A stretch of 64,000 nucleotides of DNA from assembly GCA_038373865.1 (NCBI GenBank), contig JAXGGA010002214.1, positions 62,001 to 126,000 of the forward strand, given 5' to 3'. The notes below the pieces were generated by a model. That model searched no databases and was not told the origin of the DNA. It worked only from the letters and a program-made list of their open reading frames with translations. Both the position numbers and the translations under genes were made by a program. Positions within the stretch are counted from its first letter, which is position 1; each line of letters starts with the position of its first letter. This DNA comes from Uloborus plumipes (lineage: Eukaryota; Arthropoda; Arachnida; Araneae; Uloboridae). Of this stretch, positions 35,590 to 45,900 are shown piece after piece.

Positions 35590-36310
35590 AATGCATATTT
35601 AGAGCTTCAATTTCGAAACTTTTTCTATGGAAAGCTTTCAAACGCCTCACTTCTATATCATAAAATATTATTTAAAATTCCGTTTTTTAGTCAGCAGGAT
35701 CGAAAACTTTTTTGGGAAGTGACTTCAGGCCTTTCCCCACCTCATTAAAAATCGTCTAATACCTCGTGTTTAGGGTCTCAATTTTAAAAATTTTCCTAGA
35801 GAGCCCCCCCCCCCCCCCCCGGCATTCAGTCCTCATCTAACGCTATTCAAATCGTCTAGTTGTTTTCAGGGCTTCAGTTCCGAAACATTTACGGAAACGA
35901 ATTACCGAACACCGTCGTTTCTCCTAATGTCCTCAAAGATAGTTTCTCATTGCTTATTTAGGACTAAAATTTCAAAAACTTTCTGGGGAGAATGGCTAAA
36001 CCTCATCCATTTCTCTAACAACATAGGAAATGCCCCACAATGTTTTTGGTCTTCAATTTCGAAAAAATTTCATACTAGAGTTACCAATCGTCCCGAATAA
36101 AAAATAACCTTCTAAAATGGCAGTTTAGGACCTAAACTTCGAAAAAGTTCCGAGAGACCTCTCTCGATTTCCGCCTTTCCCCAGCATCATTAAAGTTTAT
36201 CAAAATTTTCGAAATGTTGAGAGGAGGAGTTCTCGAACTTATTCCCTTTTCTAACATCATCAAATATGACTTGCAATTGCGTATGTGGAACTTCAATTTT
36301 GAAAATATCC
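35590..36310. repeat. Divergent tandem array, unit about 80-95 bp
   Basis: A block of the form CTTCAATTTCGAAAA..TTTC followed by GAGAG recurs near 35,603, 35,776, 35,867, 35,962, 36,051, 36,126 and 36,288. The spacing fits one or two units of about 85 bp. The same block appears near 357, 447, 36,795, 39,410 and 63,614, next to GGGCGGATCCAG elements. The array may therefore be the interior of that longer hAT-like family. Confidence 0.55.
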
Positions 36311-37019
36311 GGAGGGGGGGGGGGTAGAATTCCACGGGTATGTGACTGTCATTTCTAGGACAAAAGTAGTATGTATTTTGTAACATCTAAAGCAAAATAC
36401 ACGTTGTGCAACCGATCTTTTCTCCTTGAATTTAATGGAATAATTAAAATTTCAAAACACATTTTACATAATTTTAGAAAAATTATGAAAAAAAAGGTAA
36501 TTGACTGACATGATACTTTTTAAAATGTCAGTCAGTTACCATACTTTCAATACATTTTTAAAAATCATCCAAAATGTATTTCAAAAATTCAATGATACCA
36601 TTAAATACAGCTTAAAAAATACAATTATCCTGGAGAAAAAATCGCTTGTTTGACGTATTCTTTGCTTCGAATATAACAAAATACCTCAATTTTTGCTTAA
36701 AAAATATCAGTTCTTTAAAAATACCCGTAAAATTGCCCCAGGGCGAGTTATCTCATTACTTTCCGATAAATGCCTTAAAATTAAATTTTGAAATCTTCAA
36801 TTATGAAAAATTTCACAGAGATCACATAAGGACCTTCCTTTTTTGTGCATTAAAGGAAAACAAAAAGAAAAAAAGAAACTCATCTTTAATTTCATCAAAT
36901 GGTAATGAGGAGATACGATTTCGATTGAGTTCGGATGCGTGAGGTAGGGCGCAGTTTTTAAATTTGGCCTGGGGCGTAAATGGACGTTAATCCGGCCCTC
37001 CAACTCCTCGTAAACTGAT

Positions 37020-37905
37020 CCCGTAACGCACGATGACATCGTTCAGATCAGTATCCGAGCACGGTTTTCGATGAGCTACTTTTCATCGGAAAGTGATATC
37101 CTTCCGATCAAGTTTCCCGGTGAAAATTAGTCGAGCTATATTTCATCGGAAAACGATTTCCTTCCGATCAAGTTTCCCGATGAAAATTAGCCGAGCTATA
37201 TTTCATTGGAAAACTATATCCTTCCGATGAAATTTCCCGATGAAAATTAGCCGAGCTATATTTCATCGGAAAACGATATCCTTCCGATCAAATTACCGAT
37301 GAAAATATGCCAAGCTACAGAAAATTGGAAGGTACGGGGGTCTCTAGGGATGCTAAATGCTAAATGCCAAGCTACATGTTTCATCGGAAAGAGGTCGTAT
37401 TGATCAAATTTTCTGATGAAAATTTTCCCAATCAGTGTTGGTCTCCTTAATCATAGACTTGGTGGCGTAGTGGTGGAGCGTTGGCTTTCCGCGCCGATAA
37501 CCGGGGTTCGATCCTAGAGTTGGCCAGTCGCACCTGGTTGTGGGATCGCACTACGCCTGCAAAAGGTTGTGCCTCTACTGCAGCCCCATTTGAAAGGGAA
37601 AAAAAGAAAATGATCCAAAATTCATCGCAATGGAACTAAACTGCTCGTATATTGATCCAACTCTCATCGTATTTTGATCCAAAATTTATTGCCACGGAAC
37701 TACACTGCTCGTATATTGCTCCTACTCTCATCGTATTTCGAGCAAAACTCATCGGATTTTGCTGCTCGGATTCTGTTTGGCCGATGAGACATATTGGAGC
37801 AATTCCCGATGAGAACTCATCGGAATCCGATCATCGGCCGATGAGAATTTCATCGGGCTTCGATGAATGGCCGATCATCGGCCGATGAGATTGTGCTGCT
37901 AGGGT
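37020..37905. repeat. CATCGG/CCGATG-rich repeat with 60-bp tandem units
   Basis: Four units of about 60 bp (37,076-37,320) each contain TTTCATCGGAAAACGATAT, CCTTCCGATCAA and CCCGATGAAAATTAGCCGAG. From 37,620 to 37,905 the same hexamer returns in a denser form, including GATCATCGGCCGATGAGA. A SINE (37,459-37,610) separates the two parts. The edges look like those of a larger inverted-repeat element. Confidence 0.7.
37459..37610 (+). mobile_element. tRNA-derived SINE
   Basis: The head has an RNA polymerase III A box (GTGGCGTAGTGGTGGAG at about 37,462) and a B box GGTTCGATCC at 37,505-37,514, spaced as in tRNA genes. The body continues past the tRNA-like part (CCTGGTTGTGGGATCGCAC). It ends in an A-rich tail at about 37,594-37,610. 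The acceptor stem does not pair as in a working tRNA, so a SINE is the better call. Confidence 0.75.
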
Positions 37906-37968
37906 AAGTTCTATCGATATTCTAAGAAAATTAATAACATGAAATAGGTTTGGCGTGTGTGTGGTTTT

Positions 37969-39235
37969 TACTTCCTTTTACGTAGTAAAGGAAGTATTGT
38001 GATCGCGAAAAAAAAAAAATCACTCAAATTTGGGTCTAAATTTTGATTTTGCTCACCCCCGAATGAATGTTCAGTAGTTTTTTTGACCTGTCGTCAGCAC
38101 GTGCATATGTACCTCCCAACATATCAACAGCCCAAAAATCCTTCTCGACCATCCTCGAGTTAATTACGACGAGTTTTCTCGTGACGTCTGTATGCACATA
38201 TGTATGTATGTGCGTATGTATGTCGCATAAATCAAAATCTGTATGCCTTAAAAGCTTCTAGTTCGGTATGTTATGTAGACTCTGAGGGGTCACAAGGGGA
38301 GGTGCATCTCCCCCCTCCCCTTGAGGCTGCATTTAATTGTTCCCAAGGGGGTCTTTTACCCCTTTTGGGGGTAAATCAATGTTAATTTCAATGCACATTG
38401 AGTGATAAGATTTGGTGCAACCACTTGGCGATATATCGCCAAACTTTTGGTCGCCAAGTGTTTGTCGTCAAGTTGGCGACGAATATGATTTTTTTTTTTC
38501 TTTTTGAAAAAAAAATCATTCAAATGTGGGTCTAAATTTTGATTTTGCTCACCCCCGAATGAATGTTCAGTAGTTTTTTTGACCTGTCAGCGCGTGCATA
38601 CGTACCTACCAACATATAAACAGCCGAAAAATCCGTTTCAACCACCCCCGAGTTAATTACGACGAGTTTTCTCGTGACGTCTGTATGCATGTATGTGTGT
38701 ATGTCGCATAACTCAAAAACTATGTGCTGTAGAAGCTTCTAGTTTGGTATGTAGACTCTGAGGATGGTCTAGTTGTGCACCTCCCCTTGTGGTTGCATTC
38801 GAATGTTCCCAAGGGGATGTTTTACCCCTTTTTAGGGGAAAATCAGTGTTAATTTCAATGCAGACTCAAGTGATATGAATTGGCGCGACCACTTGGCGAT
38901 ATGTCGCCAAGCTTTTGGTCGCCAAGTATTTGACGCCAAATTGGTGACATGTTGCCAAGTTGGCGACAAATTTGGCGAAAAAAAAAATTTTTGAATTTGG
39001 GTTCAACTTAGCGCTGTTGGCGATATTTTGAGAAAAATTCACTGAATGATGTTAAAATCGGCAAATATTTAGAAAATTAACTATTGTAAAACATTTTTCT
39101 GTACTGTTTCGTGGCAGATTACGGGTGTAAATATTTGAATTGTTACCTTGCTCATTCCAAGCACTTTTTTTAACACTTAAGGCAACTACTAAGAAATTTA
39201 CATGTAAAAGGAAGTAGTGTGGGGTCCATACCAGA
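37969..39235 (-). repeat. Dispersed repeat Z, inverted copy with internal duplication
   Basis: It runs from ACTTCCTTTTACGTAGTAAA to TACATGTAAAAGGAAGTAG. A block of about 490 bases is present twice (38,029 onward and 38,520 onward). Each begins CAAAT(T/G)TGGGTCTAAATTTTG and reaches the palindrome near CACTTGGCGATAT. The second copy continues to the far end. The TTAA at 39,177-39,180 is unoccupied. Confidence 0.8.
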
Positions 39236-39889
39236 TTTTTTTATTATTATTTTAATAACAATGAAAAAATGCCACTAACAAACAGAATGTTTTCCAACAA
39301 AAATTAGTTAACTGCCCTACATCCACAAAGATAACCTAAATGTTTCAAGATTTCCCCTACTTTTCCCCTAAGATTGACTTAAAGATAGTCAGTCTAAAAT
39401 GGCATTTTCAACGCTTCAAGGAAAATTTTCAGGAGAGAAAAGTTAAATACCTTCTTCTAAATTTATCCGAGATTTCTTAAATTTGTTTCTTAAGACTCCA
39501 ATTTCAGTATTTTTCTAGAAAGTGAGCCTACTGCCTCCCTTCCTTCCCAAACACCCAAACAGATAATATTAAATTTTGCCAGAAAGTGTTGGAAATTGTT
39601 TCTTCAGGGTTTAGTTACAGAGTTACCAGGTAACAACTAAGAAAATATCTAGTATTTTGAGTGTTATTCGAAAAAAAAAAATGTCCAAACTGTAATTACG
39701 CGAATAAGTCCGATTTAAACGCATTTAACATTTTTTTGTCTAAATTGCTAAAATTTAAACGAGTATATATGGTTTTCTTTTCGATGAAAAACGTATTTTC
39801 TTCCAAAAAAGCGTTCTTTGTTGACAAAAGTGCACTTCTCAACGAGTTTTGAGTACAAAAATACCACAGTGGCAGAAGTAGACATCACA

Positions 39890-40430
39890 TTAATTAAAAA
39901 AGATCAAAAGTTTTCCTTAAATCATAGCATCTTCATTCGGGGACTTTTTTTCCATCAAAAACCTGCCCAATTGGCGAAACATGTGGCAGTTGAATAGTGC
40001 CAAGTCCGGAGAATAAGGTGAATGCCTCTGAAACTTATACCCCAAGGCCAGGCTATTTTGCCGGGCACCAATCGAGACATCAAAAGTGATCAATCTTGTA
40101 GGAGTATGGAACTAAACCTATTGACTAGTACTGGTGGTTTTATGTGAAGTTTCATGAATTATTAATTCAAATAACCACAGTACACATTCGTATTAATGGT
40201 CTGGACCAGCTAAAAGAACTCATTATACTCCAAGGTCTTGACAGTCCACCAAACTGAGTTGAAGATCTTCTGTAGATGGAGGTTTGGTTTGGTCGTCTGT
40301 TTCACAGGTTATTTTTATGCAGTCATTGTGCAATTGTGCTTTGAGCTTGTGATTGTTGTACAGCACCCATTTGTCATCTGCAGTGAGGATACGGTAAAAG
40401 AATGGGTCACTAACCTCGCGTTCGTCATTT
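39890..40430 (-). pseudogene. Mariner-family transposase fossil
   Basis: Minus-strand pieces match mariner transposases in order: DPFFYRILTADDKWVLYNN (the family's TGDEKW segment, with Asp kept and Glu lost), TINTNVYCGYLN, KPPVLVNR, then HSPYSPDLALFNCHMFRQLG (third acidic motif region) and FLMEKKSP. The frame shifts and stops repeatedly. A GGGGGGCAATTGCCCCCC insertion lies just upstream at 40,440-40,458. No terminal inverted repeats were found. Confidence 0.8.
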
Positions 40431-40479
40431 AGGGAGGCAGGGGGGCAATTGCCCCCCCCCTGACTTTGAGAAATCAATA

Positions 40480-41839
40480 TATTTACATATAAGTGGGCGT
40501 GGTTTTTTATGTTTTCCGATGAAATTGTATTGTGTTTGGACCCTTTGCCCCCCTCCCCCCCCCCCCCGGAAAAACTTGAAATGACGTTCCTGATTTTTTA
40601 CTCAGTAGATTGATTAATTTCACCAAAATAAAAGCTGAAAATAACAAAAATCGGACTTTTTTTTCATGTTATTTCATAAGGCTAAATGAAAATCAACCAG
40701 CCTGGTAGATTTTTGAAGCCATATTCCGCATTTTTTAGAGGTCATTTAATCAGTAATGTAAAATTCCATTTAATAAAAAAATTTGGGGGGGGGGCTGCCT
40801 TCTATCCCTCACATTTCTTTAGAATCCCCCACCACCCTGCATTTCTCTTGACGCTCCACTTTTTTGGTGCACCAGTCGCCTATGAGCCTATAACAAAGGA
40901 GATATTAATTTTATATATATATATATTCATCCATTTTTGACTACCTCCCTTTCGTTGCTGTCGAACTTGCTAGTCTTACAGAATCGTGCGTTCCAAAAAA
41001 AAACAAAATAAACTGAAATGAAATCAAACCCTCTGAGCGTTTTTTGCAACAGAAACGCTCAAGGTGGTCTTCACTAAAAAAAGAGATACAGCTACTAAGC
41101 TTCCTTTCATAACTTAAAGCTCATAAGTTGGCAAAAGAACGTTAACTGATGTTTTAATATATCCGTGAATAATACTCTGTTACTTCAAAATAGGCATATC
41201 AAGTTTAGAAATTTTTCATCGTCGCCATGGAAACCGCACTAAAGAAAACAGCTTCACTCTTTTTTATGCACTACTGTTGAGGCTTTTCATTTTTTTGTGT
41301 TTATCGAATTAGGTTTGCGCTTTAATTTATATTCTCATATCCAAATTATTTCTAAAGGTTGAAAAATCTATGCATGCATCAATTAAGCACAAATTTCTAC
41401 AAAAAAGTACTGATTTATTAACGTTGATTTTTCAATTGAATAATAGTTTACGCACAAAGTAATTTTCATCATTTGCATTTAACCATCGTTGCAAAGTAGG
41501 AAAAAAAGTCCACAGCGCCGCAACTATGACAACCATAAGGAGAAAAGTGAAAAGAATGGGAAATTATTTGGGTTTCACATGGCAGCTCTCGTTACACGGG
41601 GTACAAAGTGGTACAAAGATGATAATGAGGGAAATGGGTTCCTCGTAAAATTTCGAATTTTTCGGCACTTTGTTCCTCTCTCAACTCTCAGTGGTTCTGG
41701 AAAAGATCTATGGACAGATCTTATAGACAGACAAGCACAAATTTCAACAGATAGGTGAGTTTCTTCATACTTATTTTTTTTTTTAGCTAAATTATCAAAT
41801 AAATTACCCAAAAAGGAAGTAGGGGGAAAATGATGCACT
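40480..41839. other. No supported feature
   Basis: Contains C/G tracts (40,551-40,567; 40,784-40,793) and an AT microsatellite at 40,911-40,925. The frames at 41,489-41,838 on both strands overlap each other and are not recognised. Confidence 0.45.
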
Positions 41840-41843
41840 TTAA

Positions 41844-42356
41844 CCCATTAATGCCTGACATTTTTTTTTTCAAATATATTTTGTATACTGGTTACAAAGT
41901 GTTTAATGGACAGGATAAATAATAAAAAGCATATCATGTAAAAAATATTTTTTTTTATTAAGGAAAGAAAAATCGTCCCTTAAAAGTTACGATAGACCCC
42001 AGAGGGTACATATTCTTTTTACTAAAATTTTTTTCTGCCTACGATATAATACTTAAAAAGACATTTTATTAAAAGAAATAAAATCCCCAATCACATAAAC
42101 TGGGAAGCTGGGAATAACTTTGAAAACTTAGCTTTTTTTCTTGAGATTGTGAACGATGTAATTTTTGATAAGGATCATATTAAAACTGCTACAGAACACA
42201 CTTTACAATGGTTATGTGCTGCAATCTGTTAATATGGAATTGAAACAATACCAAGGTACTAATTGAACCCTATTATTTGGTTGAAATGTTCATTTTTGGG
42301 AATTTCAGACTCTTTTCTTGGATTGTCCCTAAAAAGAGGCGCTAGACATTAATGGG
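41844..42356. mobile_element. TTAA-flanked MITE (piggyBac-like), copy 1
   Basis: The ends CCCATTAATGCCTGACAT and (complement) CCCATTAATGTCTAGCGCC are inverted and bounded by TTAA (41,840-41,843 and 42,357-42,360). The TTAA-CCC start is typical of piggyBac-type elements. It lies about 450 bases downstream of the carboxypeptidase stop codon. Confidence 0.7.
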
Positions 42357-42807
42357 TTAATTTGGCGTTTTGGGCTTAGGGAAAAATGTTAGGATAAACT
42401 CAGAAAACGAAAATTGAAAAGTCTTCAAGATCTTCAGCTTTCTAGCAAGACAATTTATCACTTCATAAAACAAGATTGCAAAGCAATCTTCCGGGGATAG
42501 CTAGCATTAGAGAGCAGAAGGTACACCCTTGGAGTGTGAAAAATCATACAGGAAAAAAACAGGAATCAGGAAATAAATTCTAAAAGCGATTCATAATTAA
42601 AACAAATTTAATTAACAACAAAGAAAGTACATATGTATATCACAAATCTCACAAATTTTAAATCAAAATGACAAATTCGAAATTATACATTTTATCATAT
42701 AAGTTACGAACAATAAAAATAATTATAAAATCATATCACATAAAATTTAAAAAACAGTCTTAAAATTTTTAATAAAAAGTAACACAAGAGTCTCGTCTTA
42801 ACAAATA

Positions 42808-42910
42808 TCACATAAGATGCTCTCCATCTTCCTCACAATCTTCATATTCATCGTCAGTTTCAGTAGAGGTGGATGAAGTACAAAACTTGGATTTTAGCAC
42901 TTTATTAGAA
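42808..42910 (-). CDS. AGTPBP1: CCP1-like terminal exon with acidic tail
   Basis: 103 bases from the acceptor ATCTTTCAG to TGA (42,808-42,810). It encodes [20 protein letters not shown] followed by [13 protein letters not shown]. The acidic end fits the Asp/Glu-rich tails of CCP1 proteins. ATTAAA-type polyadenylation candidates lie downstream at 42,768-42,773 and 42,607-42,612; neither is proven. Confidence 0.85.
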
Positions 42911-45900
42911 CTGAAAGATAAGATAAATAAGTTGAAAGAGAAAAGAGAGAAAGATGAACAAATAGTAAAATTTTAAAAGCTCCCTTTTAATAAATATTCA
43001 GTAACTTTTACATAGATTTCTAAATCCATAAATCTTGTCTTTTTCTACTTCTACTATAGGCAACTAACCTGTCCACAAAAAGCATAACTTTAAAGTTCCA
43101 TATATCAACAAGAAGGAGCATAAGATTAGCAATTATCCTAAATCGTATGCAATAAATCTTGAGGGGATTTCTATCATAAGGTCTAAGAAAAAATGTAAGT
43201 AGAATTTTTGAACAAGCTATTTTAAATTAAATGCAGTAATATAAATGCTATGATAACAAAATTGTAGAATATTCTAACTCAGACACACATTAAAAAAAAA
43301 GTGTTAACAAAACTCACTTGCAAGATAAAAGCAAGACACTACCAGTTTTAAATTATTCTTTTACAATTGTTAGCATTATAATTAATTACCTTGGCATAGG
43401 AAACGACTTTAAGTCAATTGGCAATGAACTTCTAATTTTTTTATTGTCTTGATCTAAAACTAATTTTCCAAAGCATTGACATAATTTCATTCCTGTGTCT
43501 TCTAACTGAGGTATTCCAATATGGTATCCCTAAAAATTCCAAAAAAAAAAGTTAACAGATAAAAATTTATCAGAGTTAACAACAAAATATTTAATGCAAA
43601 CATTTCTCAATCAAAAAAAAAATTTAATTCATCCCTCTTAACCCTTTGAGGGGCTGCGACGTAAAATTCCGATTTTTGATATTTCACTAGGTTAATTTAG
43701 CGTCCAGAATTTTGGAAAAAAGTACCAATGAAACTAGGAACTTAATTATTGAACTCAAATTGATTCCAAATGTTAACTTAACTACTGGAGGGAAAAAAAT
43801 TTTAGGTCCTAAGTAGAATACATGGTGCTTAAAGGGTTAAGGTGAACAAATTAAATTATAATGTAAAACTACCAGTAGTAGACGCTTAGAGGGGTTTATC
43901 AATTAGCAAGCCAAACACTGGGGCAAAAATATCAAAATGTATCTGTCTAAATATCATAGCTTTCTAGTAACAGCAATACAAATTATCATGCTAGTAAGTT
44001 TATCTTCAATGTGACTGAGATCATCTGAGGATAGCAGTATATGTTTTCCAATCATTTAAGAGTAGTTTGTAGGGTTAAAATTAAGCTGAAAAAATAGCAT
44101 TGCAAATTTGAACAATATAGCATAATATGGATTAGAACTGTATTTAATTCAATTCTTTGGACTTAAAAGAGTATATACATTTATTTACAACACCAAAAAA
44201 GAAAACTAATAATGGCTTGGTTAGGTACCGTGTCAATATTAAAAATGAAAACAGCATAATATCAAGAATTTGACTAGGGGTGTCAACTCCTGGGTCATAA
44301 GCAAATTTGATAATCTTTATCTAATTGTTATTTAGCTGTTTACAGAGCAAAACCTGCTATTATAGCCTTTTAAATAGTTTAGAACCATTGTCTTCAATAG
44401 TTAATTTTTGAAGTCACAATACTTCAACTACTGAAATATTCCCTCTTTCATATTTAGAAAACTCCAACAAAGGGAAACTTGAGAGCTGTACCAAAACAAG
44501 AAGCATTTTTTGCAACCAATGGATGCGTCCATTTTCTGAGCTCTTTTAAGAGCATAGAAAGTTTTCTCTTGACCTTAACTTCAGAAATAAAAAAGAAGAC
44601 GATAAAATGCAATTAAATGGAATTTTTATTTTTAGAAATGTGCGTGTTTGTGTGGGTGGAACAATAAAGCTGTCCCCATTTGAAATTAAAGGCACTGAAT
44701 CTATCACCACCACGTATTTGATAGCAATGACATGATTTAATAATCTTACAGCATATTTGCTTTGATCACAACCTCCATATGAGCATTCTAGTGGTGTAAC
44801 TAAGGGACACATCAAACTGTCTCCATACTGTGACTCTGCCGGTTGATTCGCGGCCCCTCTCTACAGCAAACTCGCAATCTTCTAAACTAAATGTTGGTGC
44901 CATCTCATTCATTAATATGGGTAAAATCTGAAAATAAATCAAAGGTAAATGATAAAAAAATTGTGGAAAATAATTGGAATGAAAAGGCTCAGTCACAATT
45001 TTGACAAGTTTCTGCTTAACGCTTAATAACCGCATAATGATTAATTTAAGATCAAAAATGCTGGAAAAATCGAGCAATTTTGACAAGTTAGAAAGAAAAT
45101 CGAGGATTTGAAAATGAGCTATAATTATTCTCCAAATATGTAAATAAAGGAACACTTTAACAAGTTTAAACCACTTATTCATAATATAAGACATACAAAT
45201 TTTAAAATCTTATACAAAGGCGTACCTTTCGTGCTTGTTGTATGTGAGAAACTTAAAAAGTGGTAGAACCTTTATTACCAACCCCCTCATCAATCTGTAG
45301 AAAATCACCAGAACCAAATAATAAGCAATTTTATTTTATAATTTTAAACCAAAGATAGGATATATTTTTCTGCTCTAATTATAACACAATAAAGCATTAT
45401 ATTTTTCAAAAGATCTTCAAATCTGAATAGAATTTGTTGTTTTAAAACATCAGAAAACCATGCTCAAGCAGGGGTATCGAAGAGGAACTCTGTACAACTT
45501 ATATAAACAATACATATTTTTCCCCTTTTAACTCTCATGGGACCTATATTTTACTTAGTTGAAGACTTCTTTGAGATTTTTTTTTTTCACTTCAAGTATT
45601 CAATTCACTACCTGGAGAGAAATGCTCTCTGCCATCCCTTCTAGCAATGCCACTAAGGCGTTGAATGATTTATTGATTAGGACGCAGAAGCAATTTCTCT
45701 TATTTCACAACTAAGAGTTGAATGAAAAATGACGATCAAATAAGCTTTGTGCTAAAATATGAATGAGGTTAAAAAAACAAAGTAAAATAAAGCACATAAT
45801 TTGTGTTTTATCTTACATTGTTTTTTTTTTTTTTTTTTTTTACTTCAATCAACTAAAAGTTGTTTCACTTTTACGTGTAGATTTTATTCCCATAACATAA

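Noticed and set aside
37076..37320. CRISPR-like array
   Set aside because: The 60-bp units are contiguous and diverged, without unique spacers, and the genome is eukaryotic.
37462..37530. Functional tRNA gene
   Set aside because: A and B boxes are present, but there is no closing acceptor stem, and an A-rich tail follows; a SINE explains it better.
44546..45194. Two overlapping minus-strand frames of 89 and 142 codons taken as separate genes
   Set aside because: They are the two frames of one carboxypeptidase exon (44,750-44,927) and its flanking introns; the split is the +1 frameshift.
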